Below, piece after piece: positions 8,684 through 17,494 of a DNA stretch of 64,000 nt. The notes under the pieces were generated by a model. It saw only the letters and a program-made list of their open reading frames with translations. It did no database searches and was not told the DNA's origin. The position numbers and the translations under genes were made by a program. The stretch is from Myxococcus sp. CA023. GTDB lineage: Bacteria > Myxococcota > Myxococcia > Myxococcales > Myxococcaceae. The DNA lies in contig NZ_JAAEAH010000005.1 of NCBI RefSeq assembly GCF_010998615.1, positions 1 through 64,000 of the forward strand, written 5' to 3'. Each line of letters opens with the position of its first letter. Within the stretch, counting starts at the first letter, position 1.

Positions 8684-9817
8684 GTGGTGACCCGTCGAGG
8701 CAAGCTGTCCGCCGTGTCGCGGCGCGCTCAACTGATTTTCATGCTCCTGGTGTCGGGGCTCCTGCACGTCGCGCTCTTCGTGGCGCTGTCAGGCAGCGAG
8801 CCCAACGACCGCCAGCGCCGCGTGGAACCACGTGCCGTCGAGATGGAGGTCGTTTACCAGGACGTGACGCCTCCCCCCGAGCCGCCAGCGCCGGAGCCCC
8901 GCCAGCCGCCTCCTGACGAAGCGCCCCCGCGCCTGCCTCCGAAGAAGGAGGACCCGCCTCGTCACGCGGAGCGTCCGCGCCCCACCACGACGAAGGCCCC
9001 CGACACATCCGAGGCACCTCCGTCCGATGCCGCTCCAGCGGGCCCCAGCGAGCCGCCGCCAGCCCTGGCGCAAGACGTCCCTCGCGACGTCCCTCACCCA
9101 CAGCAGCGTCCCAACCTGGAGCCACAGGGCCTGCTGGGAGGCGGCATGCTGCGCGGCGGCCCCCCTTCGACGGGACGGACGCTCCGCCCTGGCGAAGGCC
9201 CCGACCCGAAGGCGCTGGCGGTCCGGCAGGCCGAGGAGGCCCGGGTGCGTGTGGACGGCTGGGCCCAGGACGCCGCCGCCACGGCGCGCGCGTCGAGCGG
9301 CGCCACGCATCCCTACTTCGCGAAGTTGCGGGAAGGCTTCGCGAAGCAGTTGGTGAACCCGCCACCCCCGGACCTGAAGGTGTTGGGCTCACGAATGAAG
9401 CGCGAGCAAGTGGATGCCATTGCGCGCTTCGGAAAGACAGGCAGTCCCATTGTCGCCGAGCCCCGGGACCACCGGTTGGAGCAGCGCAATCGCATGCAAG
9501 CGGCTGTCGAGGCTGGACGCGCGGCCAACATGTACATGGTGGACGTCACCACGCCGGTGCTCGCGCTCGCGGCCATCGTCGAGGTCTGGCAGGCGCGCGA
9601 CGGGAAGCTGCTCGACCTCAAGGTGCTCGAAGGCTCCGGCGACCCGAAATTCGACTCCTGGGCCGTGTCCCAGCTCCGGGACGCGCTCGCCAGCGCGGAG
9701 GCGCCGAAGCCCGGAGGCGGCCTGGGCATCCGTGATGACGGCATGCGCAGCCGATGGCGGCTGGAGGAATACCTTGGGAATCCGCGCGTGCAGATTCACC
9801 TGATTGGCGTCTACTGA
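8684..9817 (+). CDS. TonB-like proline-rich envelope protein
   Basis: 377 residues starting at one of two tandem GTG codons (8684 or 8687), with AAAAGGAG about 10 bases upstream. Order of parts: cytoplasmic basic tail; one membrane helix (about residues 17-38, LIFMLLVSGLLHVALFVAL); a Pro-rich periplasmic linker (about 60-150, PPPEPPAPEPRQPPP); and a C-terminal TonB-type alpha/beta domain (about 285-377, with VEVWQARDGKLLDLKVLEGSG). This is the architecture of an energy transducer that contacts outer-membrane receptors. No ExbB/ExbD or receptor genes are adjacent, so it is an orphan TonB-like protein. Confidence 0.78.
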   Translation: MVTRRGKLSAVSRRAQLIFMLLVSGLLHVALFVALSGSEPNDRQRRVEPRAVEMEVVYQDVTPPPEPPAPEPRQPPPDEAPPRLPPKKEDPPRHAERPRPTTTKAPDTSEAPPSDAAPAGPSEPPPALAQDVPRDVPHPQQRPNLEPQGLLGGGMLRGGPPSTGRTLRPGEGPDPKALAVRQAEEARVRVDGWAQDAAATARASSGATHPYFAKLREGFAKQLVNPPPPDLKVLGSRMKREQVDAIARFGKTGSPIVAEPRDHRLEQRNRMQAAVEAGRAANMYMVDVTTPVLALAAIVEVWQARDGKLLDLKVLEGSGDPKFDSWAVSQLRDALASAEAPKPGGGLGIRDDGMRSRWRLEEYLGNPRVQIHLIGVY

Positions 9818-9847
9818 CCCTGCCGGACGCGGAGGTCTTCGCGGTCG

Positions 9848-11002
9848 TCACGGCCCCGTGAAGACAGGGCGCTCGTCCTCCAGCAGGAAGTCGACGATGC
9901 TCTTCCACGTCGACTCGAACTGGGGCCTGCGGAAGCCGGAGCCGGAGATGAGCCAATCCACGTGCGGCGGTTGGTGCGCGGGCTGGTCGAAGTGGCCAAT
10001 CGCATCCAGGTGGTCCGCGCGCACCGCGGCCAGCACCCGGCCATACACCTGCGAGCGCGTGGGGACGATGCCGTCACACGCCGTGGGGCCGGGCATCGCG
10101 CCATAGGCCTGCACCAGCGCCGCCGTCTGCGCGGGCGTGTGCAGCGGCAGCGCCGTGAGCGGCATCCGCTGCGTCTGCCCGTATGTCAGCGCGTAGATGG
10201 TGTGCGTGAGCTGCGCGTAGGGGTCCAGCCCCGCCGCCATGCGCGTGCGCAGCGACGGCGGGCGCGCCTGCGTCACCACCGAGCCATACCGCACGCCGGG
10301 CCGGTCCAGCGTGCTGGCATTGAACAGGTCGATGCCCTCCGGCGTGAGCTGCGGAATCAGCGAGGTGTCGTTGCCCACGTCGCTGAGGAACTTCGACACC
10401 GCGTCACGGCGCTCCGAGGAGAAGTCACCCAGGAGCTGGTCATAGAGCTGGTCCAGCAGCGTGGGCTTCCACCCGAGCTGGTCATCCGCTCGCGCCAGCA
10501 GGTGTCCGAAGCGGAACACCACGCGCAGCGGCAGCCTGCCGAAGCGCAGCACGTAGACGGTGAAGAGCGACAGCAGCTTGAGGATGCGCTGCCCGAACAG
10601 GCCCATGAAGAAGGTGGCCAGCGGCGTGCCCGCGTGCGGCGTGGATACGGACGTCACGGTGCGCACGCGCCTGGCGAAGGACTCCAGGTCCACGCCCTCC
10701 GCCACCTGCGCGCCGGGGCTGACGAACAGGCGCGAGTCCAACCCGCCCGTCGAGTGGCCGATGAGGTGGATGGGGCCGTCGTCTCCGGACGCCGTCTCCT
10801 GCACGGCCTTGAGCAGGTCCGCGGTGCGCGTGCGGATGGAGGCCGTGGGGTGGGAGAGGACGATGATGACCTCCGCCTCCACCTGCCTGCGGGCCAACTC
10901 GTCCTTCAGATAGTCCAGGGCGTGGCCGAAGTAGATGAGCTCGCCCAGGTTGATGAAGCCGAAGAAACCGGGGACGAGGTAGACGCGATGCTTGCCTGGC
11001 AT
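9848..11002 (-). CDS. Alpha/beta-hydrolase, triacylglycerol lipase-like
   Basis: 384 residues from ATG 11002 (MPGKHRVYLVPGFFGF); an in-frame ATG at 11014 is a close alternative. Nucleophile elbow GHSTGG (around residue 97), an oxyanion-type PGFFGF at the N-terminus, an acidic candidate in CDGIVPTRSQVYG and a histidine candidate in DHLDAIGHFDQ give a plausible Ser-Asp-His triad. No signal peptide is evident. Probably an intracellular lipase or esterase. Divergent from the S46 peptidase, convergent with the TonB-like gene (30 bp apart). Confidence 0.82.
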   Translation of the reverse strand: MPGKHRVYLVPGFFGFINLGELIYFGHALDYLKDELARRQVEAEVIIVLSHPTASIRTRTADLLKAVQETASGDDGPIHLIGHSTGGLDSRLFVSPGAQVAEGVDLESFARRVRTVTSVSTPHAGTPLATFFMGLFGQRILKLLSLFTVYVLRFGRLPLRVVFRFGHLLARADDQLGWKPTLLDQLYDQLLGDFSSERRDAVSKFLSDVGNDTSLIPQLTPEGIDLFNASTLDRPGVRYGSVVTQARPPSLRTRMAAGLDPYAQLTHTIYALTYGQTQRMPLTALPLHTPAQTAALVQAYGAMPGPTACDGIVPTRSQVYGRVLAAVRADHLDAIGHFDQPAHQPPHVDWLISGSGFRRPQFESTWKSIVDFLLEDERPVFTGP

Positions 11003-11136
11003 TGCCTCCACCATATCTGACGCGGCGCATGATACCCGTGGGGAATGCATCCTCCGCTCGGGGGTTGACGCGCGCCGGCCGTCAAGTCCAGAACCGGCAA
11101 CCCCCACTCCCAGTCATGACAGAAGGACGCCCGCAC

Positions 11137-13215
11137 GTGGATCGCAGACTGCTCGCACTCGGCCTGCTCCTGTCCCTCCCCGCCTCGGCGGACGAGGGAA
11201 TGTGGACCTACGACGCCTTTCCCTCCGACACGGTGAACAAGGCCTACGGCTTCACGCCCACGCAGGCGTGGCTGGACCACGTCCGGCTCGGCTCGGTGCG
11301 ACTGGCAGGCGGCTGCTCCGCCAGCTTCGTGTCGCCAGAGGGCCTGGTGATGACCAATCACCACTGCATCCGCGGCTGCATCGAGGACCTGTCCTCGCCG
11401 AAGAAGGACCTGCTGGCCAAGGGCTTCTACGCGTCGAGCGCCGCGCAGGAGCTGCGCTGCCCGAAGGTGGAGGCCAACCAGCTGGTGGAGATGACGGACG
11501 TCACCGAGCGGATGAACGCGGCGACGAAGGGCCTCACGGGCGCGGCTTTCAACACCGCGTTGAAGAAGGAGACGGCCGCGGTGGAGGCCGCCTGCGCCAC
11601 GTCCGGAGACGTGCGCTGTGACGTGGTGACGCTTTTCAACGGCGGCAAGTATCACCTGTACAAGTACCGTCGCTTCCAGGACGTGCGGCTCGTCTTCGCG
11701 CCCGAGTTCTCCATGGCCGCCTTTGGCGGTGACCCGGACAACTTCAACTTCCCGCGCTTCGGCTTCGACGCGGCCTTCTTGCGCGTGTGGCAGGACAATG
11801 CGCCCGCGAAGAGCCCGCACTTCCTGCCGTGGGCGAAGCAGGGCGCGAAGGAGGGTGACCTCGTCTTCGTCTCCGGCCACCCGGGTGGCACCGAGCGCAA
11901 GGCGACCGTCGCCGAGCTGGAGTTCCAGCGCGACGTCAACCTGCCGTACACGTTGCTCCAGCTCGCCGAGCTGCGCGGCATGCTGCGCGAGTACGCCGGG
12001 GGGGCGGCGGAGCGCTACCGCACCACGCGCTCCATGCTGCGCGGCGTGGAGAACGGGCTGAAGGCGCTGCGCGGGCGGCACCAGTCGCTGGCGGACCCGG
12101 CGCTGCTGGCCGGCAAGCGTCAGGACGAGGCGGCGCTGCGCCAGAAGGTGGACGCCAACGCGCAGGTGAAGGCCGCCACCGACGGCGCGTGGGACGAAAT
12201 CACCCAGGCGCTGGATGCGTACCGCCGCATGCTGCCCGACTACCGCATGAAGGAGGCCGGGGACGCCTATCCCTCCGAGCTCTTCCGCATGGCCCGGCAC
12301 CTGGTGCGCGTGGCCGAGGAGAAGGAGCGGCCCAACGCGGAGCGGCTGCGCGAGTACACCCAGTCCCAGCTCCCCACGCTGGAGCAGCAGCTCCTGCGCG
12401 ACGCGCCGGTTACCCCCGAGCTGGACCAGGCGCTGCTGACGTTCGGCCTCACCCGCGTGCGCGAGACGCTGGGGGCGGATGACGCCTTCGTCAAGTTGGT
12501 GCTCGGACGCGAGGCGCCCGCCGACCTGGCGCGCACCCTGGTGCGTGGCACGAAGCTGCGGGACGTGAAGGTGCGCGCCGCGCTGCTCAAGGGCGGCAAG
12601 GCTGCGGTGGAGGCCTCCAAGGACCCGATGATTCTCTTCGCGCGCAAGGTGGACGCGGAGGCCCGCGCGGCGCGCAAGCGCTACGAGGACACCGTGGAGG
12701 CGGTGCTCAAGCGCAATGGCGAGCGCATCGCCAAGGCGCACCTCGCGGTGTACGGCACCTCCGGTTATCCGGACGCCACCTTCACCCTCCGCCTCAACCC
12801 CGGGCAGGTGAAGGGCTGGGATGAGAATGGCCGCCCCGTGGCCGCGCTCACCACCTTTGGCGGCGCGTATGAGCGGCACACCGGCAAGGAGCCGTACAAG
12901 CTCCCGGACACCTGGTTGAAGGCGCGCGGCAAGGTGCCGCCCCAGACGCCGTTCGACGTGGCCACCACCAACGACATCATCGGCGGCAACTCCGGCTCGC
13001 CCCTGGTGGACCGCGACGGGCGCGTGGTGGGGCTCATCTTCGATGGGAACCTGCACTCGCTGGGGGGCCGCTATGCGTACGTTCCTGAGACGAACCGCGC
13101 GGTCGCCGTGCACGGAGAGGGCATCCTGGCGGGGCTGGAGCACGTCTACGGGGCCAGGCGCGTGGTAGACGAGCTGCGCACGGCCAGCGACGCCGCAGTC
13201 GTTCCCGCGAAGTAG
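11137..13215 (+). CDS. S46-family serine peptidase (dipeptidyl-peptidase 7/11-like)
   Basis: 692 residues from GTG 11137, chosen because AAGGA sits 9 bases upstream and the product then starts with a clean signal peptide (MDRRLLALGLLLSLPASA); ATG 11116 is the alternative. S46 enzymes are periplasmic exopeptidases that release N-terminal dipeptides. The chymotrypsin-like parts are clear: MTNHHC with the catalytic His (around residue 74), FGGDPDNFNFPRF, and GGNSGSPLVDRDGRVVGLIFDGN with the catalytic Ser (around 616). Family length matches. A dipeptidase of this type fits a proteolytic predator that feeds on peptides. Confidence 0.93.
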   Translation: MDRRLLALGLLLSLPASADEGMWTYDAFPSDTVNKAYGFTPTQAWLDHVRLGSVRLAGGCSASFVSPEGLVMTNHHCIRGCIEDLSSPKKDLLAKGFYASSAAQELRCPKVEANQLVEMTDVTERMNAATKGLTGAAFNTALKKETAAVEAACATSGDVRCDVVTLFNGGKYHLYKYRRFQDVRLVFAPEFSMAAFGGDPDNFNFPRFGFDAAFLRVWQDNAPAKSPHFLPWAKQGAKEGDLVFVSGHPGGTERKATVAELEFQRDVNLPYTLLQLAELRGMLREYAGGAAERYRTTRSMLRGVENGLKALRGRHQSLADPALLAGKRQDEAALRQKVDANAQVKAATDGAWDEITQALDAYRRMLPDYRMKEAGDAYPSELFRMARHLVRVAEEKERPNAERLREYTQSQLPTLEQQLLRDAPVTPELDQALLTFGLTRVRETLGADDAFVKLVLGREAPADLARTLVRGTKLRDVKVRAALLKGGKAAVEASKDPMILFARKVDAEARAARKRYEDTVEAVLKRNGERIAKAHLAVYGTSGYPDATFTLRLNPGQVKGWDENGRPVAALTTFGGAYERHTGKEPYKLPDTWLKARGKVPPQTPFDVATTNDIIGGNSGSPLVDRDGRVVGLIFDGNLHSLGGRYAYVPETNRAVAVHGEGILAGLEHVYGARRVVDELRTASDAAVVPAK

Positions 13216-13225
13216 TCGCGGTTCT

Positions 13226-13292
13226 CAAGACCTGAGAGGTCTTGTGGATTGGATTTGGGCTTTCTGAACGCCTTGGCCGCAGTGGCCAAGGC
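13226..13292 (+). repeat. Two hairpins between peptidase and kinase genes
   Basis: First hairpin: CAAGACCT (13226-13233), loop GAG, AGGTCTTG (13237-13244), ten bases after the peptidase stop. Second: GCCTTGGCC (13270-13278), loop of five, GGCCAAGGC (13284-13292). Both stems are perfect. Neither is followed by a T-run. They probably end or stabilise the peptidase transcript; a third small inverted repeat (CCGGTT...AACCGG, 13317-13338) lies just before the kinase start. Confidence 0.45.
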
Positions 13293-13344
13293 ATGTCAGA
13301 GGGAGCAGGATAGAATCCGGTTCAAAGCTGAAAACCGGTTACTC

Positions 13345-15027
13345 ATGGCTCCCTCCAAACCCAATGACATTCCCCTCGGCACGGTGCTGAGGGAGACCTA
13401 TGAGATTGCAGGCGTCCTCGGCCGAGGTGGCATGGGGACCGTCTTCCTGGCCAACCACCTGCGGCTGCGCGGACGGCAGGTGGCCATCAAGGTGCTGCGC
13501 CACGACGCGGGCATGGGGGCCGAGGCCTTCGTGCGCTTCCGGCGCGAGGCGGAGATTGCCTCGAAGCTGGGGCACCCCAACATCGTCGAGGTGCTCGACT
13601 TCGACAGCCTCGAGGATGGCTCACCCTACATGGTGATGGAGTGCCTGCGCGGCATGCCGCTGTCGCGCAGGCTGCGCAAGGGCCCGATGACGCTGGAGGA
13701 GGTGTTCTCCTGCGCGCGGCAGATGGGCTCGGCGCTCCAGGCCGCGCACCGCGCGGGCATCGTCCACCGCGACCTCAAGCCGGGCAACGTGTTCCTCGTG
13801 CCCACCGAGGTGGGCGGCGTGATGATGGAGCATGTGAAGTTGCTCGACTTCGGCATCTCCAAGGTCATCGACTCGCAGAGCGTGCACACGCAGGGCGGCA
13901 TCCTCCTGGGCACGCCGCAGTACATGGCGCCCGAGCAGGCCACCGGGAAGAACGGCGAGGTGGACCCGCGCACGGACATCTTCGCCTTCGGGTGCCTCGT
14001 CTACGAGATGCTGGCGCGCCGGCTTCCGTTCCGGGACAACGGCAACCTTCCGGAGCTCATCTACCGCATCGTCTATGATCCGCCGGAGCCCCTGGAGGCG
14101 CTGGTGCCGGACCTGCCGGACCACGTCATCGCGGCGGTGGAGAAGTCGTTGGAGAAGCGCCCGGAGGACCGCTTCCCGGACGTGGCCAGCTTCATCTTCG
14201 CGCTGACGGGGCGCGCGCTCCAGACGATGGGCGAGGTGCCGATGCTCACGCCGCTGAGCACGCCGCGGCTCGCGGTGGAGCTGGCTCCGGAGTCGAAGCC
14301 GGAGACGGTGCCCGGCAGGCGCTCGGGACGCGGGACGGAGGACGAAGACGTCGACGTGAATCCTCCGGACGCGAACCCGCCATTCCGGGAGTCGGAGACG
14401 GTCAGCCTGGCCGCGCCGGCGCCCGTGGTGGCCCCGGCCCACGACGCCGCGACCATCGCCGAGGCGATGCCCTTGCCGGAGATGGAGGCGCCCCCGCCTC
14501 GGCCCGTCGTGGCGCCCGCGGACGTCGTGCCCGCGCCCATCGCCCGTTCGCCCGTGGCGAGGCCGCCCTCCGCGGCGTCTCCAGGGCCCGAGTGGACGCA
14601 TGGGGAACCCCCTCCAGAGAAACCCCTCGCGCCTGCTCCGTTGCCGCGCCGCGCTGACGCTCCACCCGTACGTCCGCCAGCAGGGGGCGCACAGCCCGGT
14701 GCCGCGTCACCGAAGGTGGTCCCCGCGCCCATCGCGCGGGCGCCCGTGGCAGGGGGGCCCTCCGCGCCGGTCGCTGCCCGGAATGGGCCGCCCTCGCCAG
14801 GCGCGGGCGCGGTGGGGTCAACCGTGTTGCTGCGCTCGAAGACGGGCGTGGCCCAGTCCGCCTCGCCAGGCGTGCTCGCCGCCCAGCCGAAGCGGAAGCT
14901 GACTCCGCTCACGGTGGCGATGATGGTGGCGCTCGTCGCCGCCGTGGCCTTCGCCGTGTGGCCACGGCCGGATCCACGCGTGGAGGCGTCAGGAACGCAC
15001 GCCGTGCCCGCTGCTGGCGCGGAGTAG
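13345..15027 (+). CDS. PknB-type Ser/Thr protein kinase with proline/alanine-rich linker and C-terminal membrane helix
   Basis: 560 residues from ATG 13345 (MAPSKPNDIPLGTVL); the frame is open further upstream without a convincing start. Kinase domain about residues 18-290: glycine loop LGRGGMGTV, Lys in VAIKVL, catalytic HRDLKPGN (about 140), DFG (about 168), APEQ (about 194). The middle is a long low-complexity Pro/Ala linker (about 310-515) with repeated PAPIAR-P-VA segments. A single hydrophobic helix near 522-540 (VAMMVALVAAVAFAVW) precedes a short tail. The kinase is therefore cytoplasmic and membrane tethered; no sensor domain follows. Substrate unknown. Confidence 0.93.
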   Translation: MAPSKPNDIPLGTVLRETYEIAGVLGRGGMGTVFLANHLRLRGRQVAIKVLRHDAGMGAEAFVRFRREAEIASKLGHPNIVEVLDFDSLEDGSPYMVMECLRGMPLSRRLRKGPMTLEEVFSCARQMGSALQAAHRAGIVHRDLKPGNVFLVPTEVGGVMMEHVKLLDFGISKVIDSQSVHTQGGILLGTPQYMAPEQATGKNGEVDPRTDIFAFGCLVYEMLARRLPFRDNGNLPELIYRIVYDPPEPLEALVPDLPDHVIAAVEKSLEKRPEDRFPDVASFIFALTGRALQTMGEVPMLTPLSTPRLAVELAPESKPETVPGRRSGRGTEDEDVDVNPPDANPPFRESETVSLAAPAPVVAPAHDAATIAEAMPLPEMEAPPPRPVVAPADVVPAPIARSPVARPPSAASPGPEWTHGEPPPEKPLAPAPLPRRADAPPVRPPAGGAQPGAASPKVVPAPIARAPVAGGPSAPVAARNGPPSPGAGAVGSTVLLRSKTGVAQSASPGVLAAQPKRKLTPLTVAMMVALVAAVAFAVWPRPDPRVEASGTHAVPAAGAE

Positions 15028-15035
15028 CGTCCTCC

Positions 15036-15248
15036 TTACGTGGAGGCGTCAGGTGCGATGACCGAGAGTGCCTCGAGTTCGAGGCCGTGCTCGGGCTGAA
15101 TCCAGAACGTGCCTCGCCCCTCGGGCGACCAGCCGAGCCTCCTGGCCAGCAGGATGGCCTCGCGGGCGCCCCAGCCTGGCGGGACCGTGGGGCCGTGCCC
15201 TGTCAGGACTCGGACCGAACCCGACCTGCTGAGTTCGAGGCCCGACAC
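15036..15248 (-). CDS. Possible small hypothetical protein
   Basis: 70 residues from a GTG at 15248, no clear Shine-Dalgarno. I include it because its third codon positions are strongly G/C (most codons end in G or C), as in the real genes nearby, and because the C-terminal half reads like a folded domain (WGAREAILLARRLGWSPEG, then TFWIQPEHGLELEALSVIAP). No family recognised. It is convergent with the kinase gene (8 bp apart). Could be a remnant of a longer gene. Confidence 0.45.
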   Translation of the reverse strand: MSGLELSRSGSVRVLTGHGPTVPPGWGAREAILLARRLGWSPEGRGTFWIQPEHGLELEALSVIAPDAST

Positions 15249-15546
15249 GCCCGGACAGGACGCAGCAGGGCGTTGGTGCGGCGCGTCAGGGTTTACGTAT
15301 CCTGATGAGGACTGACACGTCGGTTCATGTCATGTCCAACACCGAGCGTATGCGGGCACAGGGAGGGCAAGGGGCCCTCGGGGGGAGCCTGTCATCGCCG
15401 GTGGACCCACGGTGTACGGCCGCGTCCCCCCGGGGCGGACGGCCGTCCAGGGCCCGGTTCCAGCCGAGAGGGGGGCTCGGCTGGGACCGGGGGCCCTGTG
15501 TGATGTAGCATCGCTGACAGTGCCGGGGGGAAAGGGGAGATGCGCG

Positions 15547-16146
15547 ATGGTGGTGGAGGCTCCAGAACCCGGGAAACTATCGGCGATTCTCTTCACGGGC
15601 ATTGAAGGCCCTGATGGGCTCTCATGGCGTGACGAATCGCTCCAGAACGACATGCGGGATGAGCATGCGCTGCTCGTCCGTGAGTTGTTGCCGCGCCATG
15701 GAGGGCGCGAGGTGAAGCGGCTGGAGGATGGCTTCCTCCTGGAGTTCGAGGGCGGCCCCGCGGCGGTGGACTTCGGTCTGGAATTGCAGCGCGTCCTGGA
15801 TGCCCGCAACGGAGACGTGTCCGCCGAGCGCCGTGTCGTCTTGCGCGTGGGTGTCCACCTGGGCATGGTGGTCCACCGCGACGGTGACGTGTTTGGAGAA
15901 GGCGTCAACCTGGCCGCGCGCATCGAGGCGCTGGCCCGTCCCGGCACGCTCTATGTCAGCGAGACGGTGGCGCGTCAGGTGGAAGGCCGCCTGGCTTCAC
16001 CGCCGGTTCGCCTGGGCCGTGGCGAGATGAAGAACATCCGGTTGCCCGTGGCCGTCTACCGCATCGACCCGCCCGAGCACCGCCGCCGGACGCCGCTGCT
16101 GTCGCGCATGCGCTCCTTCTGGGGGCGCCGGAGCGCGGCGAACTGA
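15547..16146 (+). CDS. Class III cyclase-homology domain protein, probably catalytically inactive
   Basis: 199 residues from ATG 15547 with AAGGGGAG about 7 bases upstream. The chain follows the adenylate/guanylate cyclase fold: LSAILFTGIEG (usually LFTDIEGST), RLEDGFLLEF (usually GDGFLA-F), RVGVHLGMVVHRDGDVFGEGVNLAARIEALA, and GTLYVSETVA. The first metal-binding Asp is Gly (ILFTGIEG, around residue 19), while the second Asp (LEDGF) remains. With one metal ligand lost, cAMP/cGMP synthesis is unlikely; a nucleotide-sensing or regulatory role is inferred. No fused sensor domain or membrane segment; ends with a basic tail. Confidence 0.85.
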   Translation: MVVEAPEPGKLSAILFTGIEGPDGLSWRDESLQNDMRDEHALLVRELLPRHGGREVKRLEDGFLLEFEGGPAAVDFGLELQRVLDARNGDVSAERRVVLRVGVHLGMVVHRDGDVFGEGVNLAARIEALARPGTLYVSETVARQVEGRLASPPVRLGRGEMKNIRLPVAVYRIDPPEHRRRTPLLSRMRSFWGRRSAAN

Positions 16147-16197
16147 CGCGCACAAGCGCGGGCGGGCCTGGGCGAGCGGCGTTATAGAGGCCGCCCC

Positions 16198-16845
16198 ATG
16201 CCCCAGCTCACACTTGTCGTCGGTTCGAAGAACTACTCATCCTGGTCCCTGCGGCCCTACCTCGCGCTGGCCCACACGGGACAGCCCTTCCAGGAGGTGG
16301 TGATTCCGCTGGCTGTTCCGGACACAGAGGACCGGATTGCCCGGTACTCCCCCAGCAAGCGCGTGCCGGTGCTCCAGCACGGCGACCTGGCCATCTGGGA
16401 CTCGCTGGCCATCTGTGAGTACCTCGCGGAGGCCTTCCCCCAGGCCCAGCTGTGGCCCCAGGACATGGCGGCTCGCGCGGTGGCCCGCGCCGTCACCGCG
16501 GAGATGCACTCCGGTTTCGGCGCGCTCCGGCAGCACATGAACATGAACCTGCGCGCGCGCAGCCCGGGCAAGGGCCGTGCGCCCGGTGTGGCGGAGGACA
16601 TCGCCCGCGTCCAGGCCCTCTGGAATGACTGTCGCGGGCGCTTCGGCCAGGGAGGGCCCTTCCTCTTCGGCCGCTTCTCCATCGCGGACGCCTTCTACGC
16701 GCCCGTCGTCACCCGCTTCGTCACCTACGACGTGGCGCTGGACGCGGTGAGCGCGGCCTACCGCGACGCGGTGCTCGCGCTGCCCGCGCTCCAGAAGTGG
16801 ACCGAGGAAGGGCGGAGCGAGCCCGGCATCCCGAAGTACGACTGA
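16198..16845 (+). CDS. Glutathione S-transferase family protein
   Basis: 215 residues. Thioredoxin-fold N-terminus with LVVGSKNYSSWSLRPYLAL (catalytic Ser region of zeta/beta-like GSTs), the cis-Pro motif KRVPVLQHGD and DSLAICEYLAE for glutathione contact. C-terminal helical domain with FSIADAFYAPVVTRF. Belongs to the bacterial GST group annotated as YfcF/zeta-like; substrate not predictable. Follows the cyclase-domain gene by about 50 bp in the same direction. Confidence 0.9.
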   Translation: MPQLTLVVGSKNYSSWSLRPYLALAHTGQPFQEVVIPLAVPDTEDRIARYSPSKRVPVLQHGDLAIWDSLAICEYLAEAFPQAQLWPQDMAARAVARAVTAEMHSGFGALRQHMNMNLRARSPGKGRAPGVAEDIARVQALWNDCRGRFGQGGPFLFGRFSIADAFYAPVVTRFVTYDVALDAVSAAYRDAVLALPALQKWTEEGRSEPGIPKYD

Positions 16846-16862
16846 GCCTTCCTCCCAGCGCG

Positions 16863-17384
16863 CTACTTGCTCGCGGGGGCCGGCTTCACCTCTTCGACCC
16901 GGGTGGCGCCGTCCTTGTCCACCGCGAGCTTCAGGTGGGGCGTGCCCTTCGCATCATGCAGGACGATGCTCGCCACGCCCTCCTCCACGCCGATGACGAT
17001 GCGCTCCTTCCAGTCGTGCCGGAAGGTGATGTTGGGCTTGCCCTGGATGAGCCCCATGCACATCGCCTCGTAGCCTTCCTCGCTGTCGAAGCAGAGGGCG
17101 TTGATGCCGATGCTGTCGAGCATCCCGAGTCCGCCGACCTCCTGCCCGGACGCATTCATGAACTGGATGCCGTAGGCCTTCACCGCGCGCTTGAGGCCCT
17201 TGGGGTCGGGCATGGGCGCCGCGATGCGGATGCGCGCCTGTCCGTGCTCGTCGACGATGTTCAGCTCACGCACGGACAGCGACGCGGCAGCGGGGGCGGT
17301 GTTCACGCTCGTGCACGCGCCGAGCAGACCCAGGGTGCAGCAAGCCGCCCACATCGACAGCCGGGGGAGAAGGGAAGGGGACAT
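16863..17384 (-). CDS. Predicted lipoprotein, unknown function
   Basis: 173 residues from ATG 17384, the start that gives a lipoprotein signal (SMWAACCTLGLLGACTS, lipobox LLGAC). The mature part contains strands such as RELNIVDEHGQARIRIAAP, ALCFDSEEGYEAMCMG and ITFRHDWKERIVIGVEEG, suggesting a small beta-rich domain of repeated strand units. No family recognised. Convergent with the GST gene (17 bp apart). Confidence 0.75.
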   Translation of the reverse strand: MSPSLLPRLSMWAACCTLGLLGACTSVNTAPAAASLSVRELNIVDEHGQARIRIAAPMPDPKGLKRAVKAYGIQFMNASGQEVGGLGMLDSIGINALCFDSEEGYEAMCMGLIQGKPNITFRHDWKERIVIGVEEGVASIVLHDAKGTPHLKLAVDKDGATRVEEVKPAPASK

Positions 17385-17494
17385 CACGAGCAGACCTTTC
17401 GGAGGACGTCGGGGAGAGGACGCCACCGTAGGGAGCCCGCGCACCGCCAGGGCCATGGCGGTGCGGTCATTTCGTCACGCTTTGGTCATGGCTG

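Noticed and set aside
10906..13143. 745-residue minus-strand open frame
   Set aside because: Antisense of the S46 peptidase, low-complexity composition; the sense strand has clear catalytic motifs.
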